The notes below the pieces were generated by a model. It was not told where the DNA came from, made no database searches, and saw nothing but the letters and a program-made list of their open reading frames with translations. From Gammaproteobacteria bacterium (lineage in GTDB: Bacteria > Gemmatimonadota > Gemmatimonadetes > Longimicrobiales > Gaopeijiaceae), in NCBI GenBank assembly GCA_024638345.1, contig JAHEKL010000006.1, positions 1-26,263 on the forward strand: DNA of 26,263 bases, in the 5' to 3' direction. Positions 17,284-25,102 of this stretch are shown piece by piece; position 1 is the first letter of the stretch, and every line of letters begins with the position of its first letter. Both the position numbers and the translations under genes were made by a program.

Positions 17284-17394
17284 CTAGGTGGGCTGAAGTG
17301 GCACGCCCCGAGCGCCCCGAGGGACGGACAGCAGCATGATCGGTTCGAAGATTGGGAACCCGGATGGGACCCGAGCGTTCCGGGGTCCGAGCAC

Positions 17395-17781
17395 CTAGTC
17401 CACGAGGGCCCGGTAGGCCTCATGATCCAGGAGGTCCTCGAGCGAGGAAGGCTCTCGCACCTTCAGCCGGATCATCCACCCTTCCCCGTAGGGATCGGTG
17501 TTCACGATGGCCGGATCGTCGTCGAGCACCGAATTGATCGCCACGATCTCACCCGCCACCGGTACGTAGAGGTCGCTGACCGCCTTCACGGCCTCGATCG
17601 TCCCGAAGACGTCCTGCTTCTCGAACTCCTCACCTACCTCCGGGAGCTCCAAGAAGACTACGTCTCCCAGCTCGCCTTGGGCGTAGTCGGTGATCCCCAC
17701 TAGGAACACGTCCTGGTCGTCCGTAGGCTTCAGGTATTCGTGTTCTTCAGTGTAGAACAGACCTGCGGGGATCTCGGACAT
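17395..17781 (-). CDS. gcvH: Glycine cleavage system H protein
   Basis: The 128-residue lipoyl carrier that shuttles the aminomethyl group between the P-, T- and L-proteins. It has the family pattern: an N-terminal YTEEHEYL, GITDYAQGELGDVVFLELPEVG, and the lipoylation site TIEAVKAVSDLYVPV with the lysine at 66, then NTDPYGEGWMIRLK. The length is standard. ATG at 17781 is decided by GGAGG four bases upstream. It is the first gene of the minus-strand run and has a candidate promoter about 40 bp upstream. The T-protein gene is not in this window. Confidence 0.98.
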   Translation of the reverse strand: MSEIPAGLFYTEEHEYLKPTDDQDVFLVGITDYAQGELGDVVFLELPEVGEEFEKQDVFGTIEAVKAVSDLYVPVAGEIVAINSVLDDDPAIVNTDPYGEGWMIRLKVREPSSLEDLLDHEAYRALVD

Positions 17782-17819
17782 CGTGCCTCCGGCGTAGGGC
17801 GGGTGGTGAACGCCCCGCC

Positions 17820-17848
17820 AATAGATATTTTCCCTTCGGGAGCGTCAA
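17820..17848 (-). promoter_or_regulatory. Candidate promoter of the gcvH-gcvP-lipM run
   Basis: On the minus strand TTGACG (17848-17843, five of six -35 bases) is followed after 17 bp by TCTATT (17825-17820, four of six -10 bases). The predicted leader to the gcvH ATG is about 30 bases and contains its GGAGG site. This short leader leaves no room for a glycine riboswitch downstream of the start point. Confidence 0.55.
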
Positions 17849-17987
17849 CCCGAGACCGCTCGTTTCCAGCGACGCCTGGATTTGAGTGGAGTCCTTGCAG
17901 AGATTGCTTCTTGCTCGCCGGACGCGGCACCGAACGACGTACCGCTCGAGTCGGTGCACACTTTCTCCCCAGACCCGGAGACATCGA

Positions 17988-18185
17988 ATGTTCGGTGGCC
18001 TAGGTGTCGGTGAACTCGTCATCATCGTCATTCTCCTCCTTCTTCTGTTCGGCGCCAAACGGATTCCGCAGATCGCGAGGGGACTCGGAGAGGGGATCCG
18101 CAACTTCAAGAGCGACGTGAAGGAGCCCGACAGGCTGAGCGAGGGCGAAGACTCGCAGTCCGACAACGAGGGCGGGAGGGCCTGA
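17988..18185 (+). CDS. tatA: Sec-independent protein translocase subunit TatA
   Basis: A 65-residue TatA/TatE-type subunit of the twin-arginine export pore. It starts MFGGLGVGELVIIV, with one N-terminal helix (about 5-20), then the hinge LFGAKRIPQIARGLGEGIRNFKS leading into an amphipathic helix, and an acidic C-terminal tail. The phenylalanine-glycine at the helix end is the TatA hallmark. The frame is open 34 codons further upstream, but ATG at 17988 has GGAG seven bases before it and is the only start compatible with the family. tatC is not in the window. It is the first gene of the plus-strand cluster, divergent from gcvH. Confidence 0.95.
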   Translation: MFGGLGVGELVIIVILLLLLFGAKRIPQIARGLGEGIRNFKSDVKEPDRLSEGEDSQSDNEGGRA

Positions 18186-18240
18186 CGTTTCTGACCGCGC
18201 GCCGTGGGTTCGGCTCTCGATTCTGTTTCTCACGGTCTTC

Positions 18241-19410
18241 GTGGACCTGGTGGGATTCGGGATCGTCCTGCCACTGTTGCCCATCTATGCCGACCGATTC
18301 GGGGCTTCGGGTACTCAGATCGGCATTCTCGTCCTTTCGTATTCCGCAGCTCAGCTGCTCTTCGCCCCAATCTGGGGGCGCTTCTCAGATCGGTTCGGTC
18401 GCCGCCCAATCCTGATCATCGGTCTGCTCGGGTCTGCGGCATCGTATCTGGTATTCGCCTACGCAGGTTCGATCCTCGTCCTGCTCGTCTCCAGAATCAT
18501 GGCCGGGATCGGAGGAGCCAACATCCCGGTGGCTCAGGCATACATCGCCGACATCACCCCCCCAAAGGACCGGGCTGGAAACATGGGGCTGATCGGAGCC
18601 GCCTTCGGGCTGGGGTTCATCTTCGGTCCAGCGATCGGTGGACTGCTCGCTCCGGTGGCGGCGGAGCTCCCAGGACTCGCCGCGGCGGGACTGTGCGGGG
18701 CCAACGCGATACTGGCCATCTTCCTCCTTCCAGAATCTCTGTCTAGGGACGAGCGGAAGACGCTCGCGGTCGTTCGGGCGGAGACGATGCAGCCGGGAGT
18801 GACCCTCTTCCTCGGGGGCGCATCGCCCTCCCGGATCGACGAGTTCAAGCTGATCCTCCAGAATCCAGGATTCGTCCGAGCCCTTGTCCTATCGTTCATC
18901 TTCACCACCGCCTTCTCCATCATGCACCCGATCTTTCCCCTTTTCGCAACGGGGCGCTTCGGACTGAACGAGCGCGATGTGGGGTGGTTGTTCGCGTTCA
19001 TCGGGGTCATCTCCGCGGTCATGCAGGGAGGCGTCGTTCGGCTGGTCGTCGGTCGTTTGGGAGAGGTCAACCTGATACGGATCTGTGCGGTGCCTTTCGT
19101 CGCGGGTTTCAGCATCATCGGAGCCGCTAATACGGTGCCCGTGCTTCTGGGTGGGCTCGCGCTTCTGGCGGTCGGCTTCGGTGGCACGCTCCCGTCGCTG
19201 GTCAGTCTCCTTTCCCGTTCGGCTCCTGAGGAGCTGCAGGGTGGCTCGCTAGGTGTTGGGCAGAGCGCCGGAGCGCTCGCACGTGTGGTGGGGCCTTTCA
19301 TGGCCGGGGTCCTGTGGGATGCATTGGGTACGTCTGCTCCCTACTACGTGGCCGCTGCGATCGGTGCGGTCGCAGGCTTGTGGGGCCTCCGATTACGCGA
19401 GCCCGATTGA
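18241..19410 (+). CDS. MFS transporter, drug:H+ antiporter-1 type (start uncertain)
   Basis: A 12-helix major facilitator protein, 389 residues from the first canonical start. Motif A reads APIWGRFSDRFGRRPIL in the loop after helix 2, and VGFGIVLPLLPIY in helix 1 is typical of TetA-like efflux proteins. Substrates cannot be inferred. GTG at 18241 lies in the middle of helix 1. The frame stays open upstream, where codons 18202-18240 encode PWVRLSILFLTVF, the expected first half of that helix. A GGGAGGG at 18174-18180 points to a GTT codon at 18187, not a usual start. The real product is therefore probably about 407 residues, or the start codon is altered or misread. Confidence 0.9.
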   Translation: MDLVGFGIVLPLLPIYADRFGASGTQIGILVLSYSAAQLLFAPIWGRFSDRFGRRPILIIGLLGSAASYLVFAYAGSILVLLVSRIMAGIGGANIPVAQAYIADITPPKDRAGNMGLIGAAFGLGFIFGPAIGGLLAPVAAELPGLAAAGLCGANAILAIFLLPESLSRDERKTLAVVRAETMQPGVTLFLGGASPSRIDEFKLILQNPGFVRALVLSFIFTTAFSIMHPIFPLFATGRFGLNERDVGWLFAFIGVISAVMQGGVVRLVVGRLGEVNLIRICAVPFVAGFSIIGAANTVPVLLGGLALLAVGFGGTLPSLVSLLSRSAPEELQGGSLGVGQSAGALARVVGPFMAGVLWDALGTSAPYYVAAAIGAVAGLWGLRLREPD

Positions 19411-19419
19411 TCATTGCCG

Positions 19420-20214
19420 ATGCGCTCGAAGCTCTTGGACAACGTCGTCGTCGTGCTCGATTCTCCCCAGAATGTGGTGAACATCGCCGGCGTGGTCCGC
19501 GCGATGAAGAACATGGGGCTCGGGCGACTCCGTCTCGTGCAACCAGACGAGTTCGACCCGTGGCGAATCGAGGGAATCGCGCATAGATCCGAGGACGTCG
19601 TCGCGTCTGCCGAGATCCACGACACGTTGTTCGAGGCCGTCCGCGACTGCGTGTACGTGCTAGGCACCACCGCCAGAGCGAGGACAGCGCACCGGAACTA
19701 TTGTCGTCCACGTGATGCGGCACTCCGGATCGCGGCACGGGCCGCGGACGGGCGGGTGGCGCTGGTGTTCGGGCGCGAGGACCGGGGTCTGACGAACGAT
19801 GCGTTGGATCGATGCGACGCCGTAATCGTGATTCCCACGGATCCGGACTATTCGAGCATGAATCTTGCTCAGGCGTGTCTGTTGATCGCCTACGAGCTCT
19901 TTCTCGCGGCGGAGGGTGAGGAGCCATCGCTTCCCGAGGGCAAGCGTGCGACCGCTCCCGCGAACCGGGAAGAGATCGAGGGGATGCTTTCGGCGTTGGC
20001 GGATGGCTTGGAGAGGATCGAGTTCTTCAAGGCTCGTGCATCGGATAGCGTGATGCGCACGTTTCGCACCCTGCTGTCGCGGGCCGAGCCCGATCGTCAG
20101 GAAGCGGGACTCGTCAGGGCGTTGGGATTCGAGATCGGTAACTACCTGGATCGGCTCTCCGGATCGGGAGGGGCGAGGGAAGAAGCGGGCGGAGATCAGG
20201 CCGGCACCCAGTGA
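19420..20214 (+). CDS. SpoU-family tRNA/rRNA 2'-O-methyltransferase (TrmJ-like)
   Basis: A SPOUT-class, knotted SAM-dependent enzyme that methylates ribose 2'-OH groups in RNA. The three SpoU motifs are complete: NVVNIAGVVRAMKNMG with the catalytic-type arginine at 27, LVFGREDRGLTNDAL (starting 115), and IPTDPDYSSMNLAQA (138-152). The DYSSMNLAQA form and the roughly 100-residue C-terminal extension suggest TrmJ, which acts on tRNA position 32, rather than TrmH or RlmB. ATG at 19420 gives 264 residues; TTG at 19414 would add two. Neither start has a clear ribosome site, and coupling to the MFS gene 9 bp upstream is likely. Confidence 0.9.
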   Translation: MRSKLLDNVVVVLDSPQNVVNIAGVVRAMKNMGLGRLRLVQPDEFDPWRIEGIAHRSEDVVASAEIHDTLFEAVRDCVYVLGTTARARTAHRNYCRPRDAALRIAARAADGRVALVFGREDRGLTNDALDRCDAVIVIPTDPDYSSMNLAQACLLIAYELFLAAEGEEPSLPEGKRATAPANREEIEGMLSALADGLERIEFFKARASDSVMRTFRTLLSRAEPDRQEAGLVRALGFEIGNYLDRLSGSGGAREEAGGDQAGTQ

Positions 20215-20310
20215 CCGGAGCACGGTCCCTCTGTGACCTGATGTACGGGGCATCGGCAGGGGCGTATTGTTCCGAAGGAGTGGTCGGCGAGCGGCGGGAG
20301 CGAGAGATCC

Positions 20311-21804
20311 ATGCCATTGGCGGAACGGGCGTCGAATACGGCCTCCCTGGCAGAGCGCTATCGCGTTCTGCTGGAGATCGGGCATGCGCTCACCGGAACA
20401 CTCAACGACGAGGATCTCTACGCCTCGATCTATCGCGAGACCGCCAGGGTCATCGAGGCCGACGGCTTCTACGTCTCCCTCTATGATGCGGAGAGCGACG
20501 AGGCCACCGTCGTTTTCTGGGCGGATGAAGGAAAGGGCCGACAGGCCCAAATCGTCTACGTCGGCTCGGAGAATCCGGTGATCCGGACGGGGAAGGCGAG
20601 GATGGTGGCGGATCACCTCAGAGACCAGTCGCTTCTCGTCATCGGAGACGTGGGAGAGCGTGTCACGCGTTCCGCCATCTCGGCACCCATGTCCACGCGG
20701 GGCCAGATCGTGGGGGTGATCAGTGCGCAGAGCTACCGTCCTCACGCGTACACCCATTCGGATCTAGAGCTGCTTCAGGGGATCGCGGACCTGGCCGCGG
20801 TCGCCAGCCAGAATGTCCGTCACGTCAACGAGTTGGACCGGCGCCGCCGCGAAGCCGAGAACATGGAGGCGATCGTGCGGGCGCTCGTCAGCTCGCTCGA
20901 CATGGACGAAGTATTGGGCCGGATCGCCGAAGCGGCTCTCGACCTGCTCGAGGGAGACGGAGCGGTCGTATGGCTTCTGGAGGAGGAGTCTGCACGGGTC
21001 GCTGCGAGCCAAGGTCCGATCGCGCCGGAGGTGGGCTCCCGCCTCGCTCTGGAGGGTGATCTGGTTCCGCTCCTGACTCAGCAAGGTCGCCCGTTGCTCC
21101 TCGACGAGATCGGTGAGGAGAGTCAACTCCTGACGGACCGACTGCGGACGCATCTCCGCGCTCGCAGCGCGCTCGTCGCACCCCTGAGCTTCGGGGATCG
21201 GGTCACCGGTGCCCTGGCGGTGGGAGTGGCGCACGACCGGGCGTTCGACGCGGAGGATGCGCACCTGATGGAACGGTTGGCCGGTCACGCTTCGGTGGCT
21301 CTGCAAAATGCGAGGCTTCACGCGAGCCTCCAGGCGCTGTCTCTGACCGACCCACTCACCGGCCTACCGAACCGCAGACACCTCGAGCTGCACCTGAGTC
21401 AGGAGCTCGCGGCGGCTAGACGAGGCCGAAAGCTCTCGGTGGTGCTCTTCGATCTCGATAACTTCAAGCAGTACAACGACACGCTCGGACACCTGGCAGG
21501 TGATGAGGTGCTGAGCGCCGTGGGTGATGTCCTGGCAGGCGAGACGCGCGCGATGAACCTGGTGGCACGGTACGGAGGAGACGAGTTTCTGGCCGTCCTG
21601 TCGGACACCTCGGTAGAAGGGGCTCGACAGCACGCGGTCCGTGTGGCCAAGCGAGTGGCTCGGCATCCCGCGCTGGGACCGGCGGGAATCACGCTCAGCG
21701 CCGGCGTCGCCTCCTTCGATGACGCCAATCCATCCATCGCGGAGTTGATTCGGGCGGCCGACGAGGACATGTATCGGTCCAAGGCCGCGAAGAGCTCGAA
21801 GTGA
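20311..21804 (+). CDS. GAF-GAF-GGDEF protein, probable diguanylate cyclase
   Basis: A 497-residue soluble signalling protein. Two GAF-type sensor domains occupy about 15-170 and 185-335, separated by a charged linker (ELDRRRREAENMEA). The C-terminal GGDEF domain makes c-di-GMP from two GTP. Substrate motifs are present: DPLTGLPNRR (347-356), FDLDNFKQYND (380-390) and an intact GGDEF active loop (422-426). The product-inhibition I-site normally reads RxxD five residues before the loop; here it is RAMN (413-416), so feedback control may be weakened. No transmembrane segment is seen. ATG at 20311 follows GGGAG and GAGAG. It overlaps the next gene by four bases. Confidence 0.93.
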   Translation: MPLAERASNTASLAERYRVLLEIGHALTGTLNDEDLYASIYRETARVIEADGFYVSLYDAESDEATVVFWADEGKGRQAQIVYVGSENPVIRTGKARMVADHLRDQSLLVIGDVGERVTRSAISAPMSTRGQIVGVISAQSYRPHAYTHSDLELLQGIADLAAVASQNVRHVNELDRRRREAENMEAIVRALVSSLDMDEVLGRIAEAALDLLEGDGAVVWLLEEESARVAASQGPIAPEVGSRLALEGDLVPLLTQQGRPLLLDEIGEESQLLTDRLRTHLRARSALVAPLSFGDRVTGALAVGVAHDRAFDAEDAHLMERLAGHASVALQNARLHASLQALSLTDPLTGLPNRRHLELHLSQELAAARRGRKLSVVLFDLDNFKQYNDTLGHLAGDEVLSAVGDVLAGETRAMNLVARYGGDEFLAVLSDTSVEGARQHAVRVAKRVARHPALGPAGITLSAGVASFDDANPSIAELIRAADEDMYRSKAAKSSK

Positions 21805-22625
21805 AGGGGGCCGGACCCGGTCAGGCTGCTGGTCGAGAGGACGCTCACGAGCTCACGGAGGTGGCTCGAGAGCTTGCGCTCCGGGCCGGCGAAGTGACCC
21901 TTCGCTACTTCGGCGAGGTGCTGGCGGCCGACCTCAAGTCGGATGGCAGCCCAGTGACGAGCGCCGACCGCGAAGCAGAAGGGCTGCTGCGGGAAGAGAT
22001 CGAGCGGAGGTACCCCGACCACTCCATCTTGGGTGAAGAGTTTGGAGAGCGGGTCGGAAGCGCCCCGGTCCGATGGGTTCTCGATCCGATCGACGGCACC
22101 CGCGCCTTCATGAGAGGCGTGCCTCTCTACGCCGTCCTCATCGGAATCGAGGTGGCGGGCACGGCGACCGTGGGAGTAGCCCACTTCCCAGCGCTCGACG
22201 AGACCATCGTGGCGTGCAGGGGCCGCGGTTGCACTTGGTGGACCTCATCCGCGGCTCCGCCCCTGACCTCTCACGTCTCCGAAGTTCGAGACATTGGCGA
22301 GGCGATGGCTCTGACGACCGATCCCGCCACGATTCTGTCCTCTCCGATTGCTTCGGGTTGGCGAGATCTGAGCGACTCGACGCGCCTGGTACGCGGCTGG
22401 GGCGACGCCTATGGTCATGTGCTCGTGGCTACAGGTCGAGCCGAGATCATGATCGATCCCGTGCTGTCGTCATGGGACGCTGCGCCGCTCCTGCCGATCG
22501 TCGAGGAGTCGGGAGGTCGCTTCACGGATCTGTCGGGGCACCAGACGATTCACGGGGGGTCGGGCGTTTCCACGAACGGCCACCTGCATGAGGTGACCCT
22601 CAGGTTGATCACCGAGGCGGGCTGA
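21801..22625 (+). CDS. Inositol monophosphatase family protein, probable histidinol-phosphatase (HisN-like)
   Basis: A 274-residue metal-dependent phosphomonoesterase of the IMPase superfamily. Metal and catalytic motifs are complete: KSDGSPVTSADREAE (46-60), LGEEFG (77-82), WVLDPIDGTRAF (92-103) with D95 and D98, and SWDAAPLLPIVEESGG (224-239) with D226. DGTRAF rather than DGTxNF favours the HisN-type histidinol-phosphatase branch over true inositol monophosphatases, but substrate cannot be fixed from sequence alone. GTG at 21801 overlaps the GGDEF stop as GTGA, implying translational coupling. It is the last gene of the plus-strand cluster and stops 12 bp from convergent actF. Confidence 0.9.
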   Translation: MKGAGPGQAAGREDAHELTEVARELALRAGEVTLRYFGEVLAADLKSDGSPVTSADREAEGLLREEIERRYPDHSILGEEFGERVGSAPVRWVLDPIDGTRAFMRGVPLYAVLIGIEVAGTATVGVAHFPALDETIVACRGRGCTWWTSSAAPPLTSHVSEVRDIGEAMALTTDPATILSSPIASGWRDLSDSTRLVRGWGDAYGHVLVATGRAEIMIDPVLSSWDAAPLLPIVEESGGRFTDLSGHQTIHGGSGVSTNGHLHEVTLRLITEAG

Positions 22626-22637
22626 TCGCCCGAGCCC

Positions 22638-23933
22638 CTAGCGAAGCGCCAGCTCCGCTTCGACCATTTCCGGATCCGGCTTCGGCTGCCAAATCTGGAT
22701 CATCGGGAAGGTGGCGAGGAACCAGTGCGCCACGCCCCAGAAGAGCCCCAGGAATCCCAGTCCGATGAGAGGCTCCCAGATCGTCAGGGTAGGTGTGCCC
22801 GGCTCGTGAAGGGACGGGGCGATCATCAGGAAACGCTCGAGCCATAGCCCGATGAGGGTCAGAAGCGTGATACCGCCCAGCCACGCTGGGATCGTCTTGG
22901 GCCATCTTCCGATCAGCGCCGAGAAGGGAACGATGAAGCAGAGAACGATCACGACCAAGCCCAGCGGGCCCCACTCAGCCCCGGATCGGTGCACGATCCA
23001 CTCCTGCTCCCAAGGCAGCTTTCCGTACCAAATGACGATGTACTGGGACCAGAACAAGTAGGTCCAGAAGATCGAAAAGGCGAAGGTCAGCTTCCCCAGA
23101 TCGTGGAGCTGATAAGTGGAAATGTGCGTGTCCGCAAAGACGTTACTTCGCTTGAGAAGCACGGATACCAAAGCGGTCGCGCCGATCCCGCCCCAGAACG
23201 CGCCCATGAAGAACCACGCGGGGAACATCGTCGATAACCAATGCGGCTCGAGCGACATCGCCCAGTCGATCGCGAAGATGCTCATGACGAACGCGTAGAC
23301 GAGCACGAGTGCGGGAGACAGCGTGTTGAGGCTTTCCCAGCTACGGGCTTCCTCCTCGGTATTGCCCCGCCAACTCCGGGAGAGGCGCTGCCTCCATCGA
23401 GCCCTGGACACCAGCCCCTCCTCATCCGCCTCCCGCTCCGGCCCCAGGTCGGGTCGAAGAGCCAGATACATGAAACGCAGGCTCAGTCCGAAGAGCAGAA
23501 GGGCGCCGACGACATTCCTGGCCGTGAGAAAGGGAATGTTGAGGAACGCCGCCTTGGCCTGGACGATCTCGTCGGTGGCCATGAGCTCGATCCACGGGAA
23601 GTAGCTCTCCCGGAGAGTGAGCATGGGTAGCAACAGCAAGAACGAGAACGGGAGGAACGCTCCCAGAGCCAGCGATACGCGTCGCACCGACCAGTTCCAC
23701 CGGGCCTTGGTAATGACCGTCGCGGCGCAGAGGATCACAGCTCCCTGCGCGATGCTCGTGAAAAAGAGCCAGTTCGATACGTAGGCCTGCCACGCCCGGT
23801 CCGGGTTCGAGGCCAGGAGTGCGACGAATGCGATCGCTCCGACCGCGACGAGCAATCCCGCGGAGAGTACCGCGGACCTCGCCCGAGTCAGATAACGAGC
23901 GCTCAGTTCCGATGGAATCGGGACGTCGTGCAT
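22638..23933 (-). CDS. actF: Alternative Complex III subunit ActF (quinol:cytochrome c oxidoreductase membrane subunit)
   Basis: A 431-residue polytopic membrane protein with about ten hydrophobic helices, the DUF-type ActF partner of ActC in Alternative Complex III, which oxidises quinol in place of the bc1 complex. Recognisable features are the N-terminal helix pair with NWLFFTSIAQGAVILCA, a hydrophilic cytoplasmic loop at about 170-215, SIFAIDWAMSLEPHWLSTMFPAWFF, DLGKLTFAFSIFWTYLFWSQYIVIWYGKLPWE and LWLERFLMIAPSL. ATG at 23933 begins one base after the actE stop. It is the last gene of the cluster. No terminal oxidase gene follows it here. Confidence 0.93.
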   Translation of the reverse strand: MHDVPIPSELSARYLTRARSAVLSAGLLVAVGAIAFVALLASNPDRAWQAYVSNWLFFTSIAQGAVILCAATVITKARWNWSVRRVSLALGAFLPFSFLLLLPMLTLRESYFPWIELMATDEIVQAKAAFLNIPFLTARNVVGALLLFGLSLRFMYLALRPDLGPEREADEEGLVSRARWRQRLSRSWRGNTEEEARSWESLNTLSPALVLVYAFVMSIFAIDWAMSLEPHWLSTMFPAWFFMGAFWGGIGATALVSVLLKRSNVFADTHISTYQLHDLGKLTFAFSIFWTYLFWSQYIVIWYGKLPWEQEWIVHRSGAEWGPLGLVVIVLCFIVPFSALIGRWPKTIPAWLGGITLLTLIGLWLERFLMIAPSLHEPGTPTLTIWEPLIGLGFLGLFWGVAHWFLATFPMIQIWQPKPDPEMVEAELALR

Positions 23934-23934
23934 G

Positions 23935-24579
23935 CTATTGGACCTGAGCCGAATCGGCGGCGTCGGGCGGACTCAGACCCTGCTGAGCCTGGAGCTCTCT
24001 CACGTAATTCACGATATGCCACCGGTCGAAGTGACTGATCTGATGACCGTATGGGGGCATGATCCCCCTGCCGACGCGGATGATCGTATAGAGGTACCCG
24101 TCTGGGTACCCGGCGGCTGTGGGAGTAAGCAAGGAGAACGCGGGAATCCCGGCGCGCGTGACCGGTCCTCCTCCGTCGGCGGCTGTCCCGTGGCAGGGGC
24201 TGCAGGCCCTGTTGAAGACCACTTCCCCGCGCGCGAGCGAGGCGGGCGTCGCGCCGACCGGGTTCACTAGCCCGGTGACCTCGGGCGCCTGCTGGAAGAG
24301 CTGCGTCTGCGTGACCGGCGCGGGAAAATCCGCGAGCTCGGGCTGACCGACGTTCACCGCACCTGGAGCGGAGGGAAAGTTGCCCGCCGCGAAGGGGACG
24401 GAGCCCTCGGGAGGCGCGAGAGGGTTCTCGTACTCGCCGATCGACGACTGGACCCTCATGCTTCTGCCGAACACGGCTTGCAGCACATCGTCGAGTGGCG
24501 AGCACCCCGACGCCACGAGTGCCGCGGCCGAGCAAGCGACCAGACGGAGCCTCCGGACGAACACGGCGCGGTCACCCAT
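23935..24579 (-). CDS. actE: Alternative Complex III monoheme cytochrome c lipoprotein, ActE
   Basis: A 214-residue electron-transfer subunit. The N terminus is a lipoprotein signal (two arginines, a hydrophobic stretch, ASGC with predicted lipidated Cys26). A proline- and alanine-rich linker of about 75 residues leads to a single cytochrome c domain with heme motif CSPCH (126-130) and a likely axial methionine at 174 in IMPPYGHQ. It would sit on the outer face of the inner membrane and pass electrons out of the complex. ATG at 24579 overlaps actD by eight bases and has a good GGAGGGAGAGG site. The gene order actC-D-E-F supports the call. Confidence 0.92.
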   Translation of the reverse strand: MGDRAVFVRRLRLVACSAAALVASGCSPLDDVLQAVFGRSMRVQSSIGEYENPLAPPEGSVPFAAGNFPSAPGAVNVGQPELADFPAPVTQTQLFQQAPEVTGLVNPVGATPASLARGEVVFNRACSPCHGTAADGGGPVTRAGIPAFSLLTPTAAGYPDGYLYTIIRVGRGIMPPYGHQISHFDRWHIVNYVRELQAQQGLSPPDAADSAQVQ

Positions 24580-25102
24580 GCGCCTCTCCCTCCGAATCCT
24601 CTTGCAGCTTGGACGGGCTGCTCGACTCGAGGATCGAGCGCGCTGCGCGCAGGCGATCGCCCGATGAGGTCACGTAGACGCCGAAGCGCCCTGCGGTGAA
24701 TTCTGGGTCGTACACGACGCTGGTCTTGAGGTCGGGGATCCGCATGTTCCAGAACACGCCGATCACGGTAGCGAGCACGCCGAAAAGGATGGTCATCTCG
24801 AAGGCGATGACCACGTAGGCCGGAATCGAGAGAATCGGTTTCCCTCCCGTGACCAGAGGCCAATCCATGGAGGTGAAGATCGTGAACGCGAAGCCGGTGG
24901 CCGCGCCGGTCAGTCCTCCTATCAGCGTGAAGAGGCGCACGGGGCTCGGCCCGTATCCCAGTGCGTGCTCGATCGCGTGCTCAGGGAAGGGAGCAAAGGC
25001 GGTGATCTCGTCGAATCCCTCCCGACGAAGCGCCTTGATGGCCTCCACGGTGGAGTCGAGATAATCGAAGGAGGCCATGAGCCCCTGCCGCGTGGCGTTC
25101 AT
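24572..25102 (-). CDS. actD: Alternative Complex III subunit ActD (DUF3341)
   Basis: A 176-residue membrane subunit of Alternative Complex III. An N-terminal soluble domain (MASFDYLDSTVEAIKALRREG, then ITAFAPFPEHAIEHALG) is followed by two transmembrane helices at about 57-80 and 94-120 and a soluble tail with VVYDPEFTAGRFGVYV. This layout is that of DUF3341/ActD. In solved complexes the subunit bridges ActC and the peripheral proteins. ATG at 25102 overlaps the actC stop as ATGA, a strong sign of coupled translation. Confidence 0.92.
   Translation of the reverse strand: MNATRQGLMASFDYLDSTVEAIKALRREGFDEITAFAPFPEHAIEHALGYGPSPVRLFTLIGGLTGAATGFAFTIFTSMDWPLVTGGKPILSIPAYVVIAFEMTILFGVLATVIGVFWNMRIPDLKTSVVYDPEFTAGRFGVYVTSSGDRLRAARSILESSSPSKLQEDSEGEAHG

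Noticed and set aside
17782..17987. Glycine riboswitch upstream of gcvH
   Set aside because: The likely leader is only about 30 bases and no tandem aptamer-like pattern was recognised.
22618..22632. CGGGC/GCCCG hairpin between hisN-like and actF as a bidirectional terminator
   Set aside because: It is a 5 bp stem with no T run on either side, which is too weak to call in this base composition.
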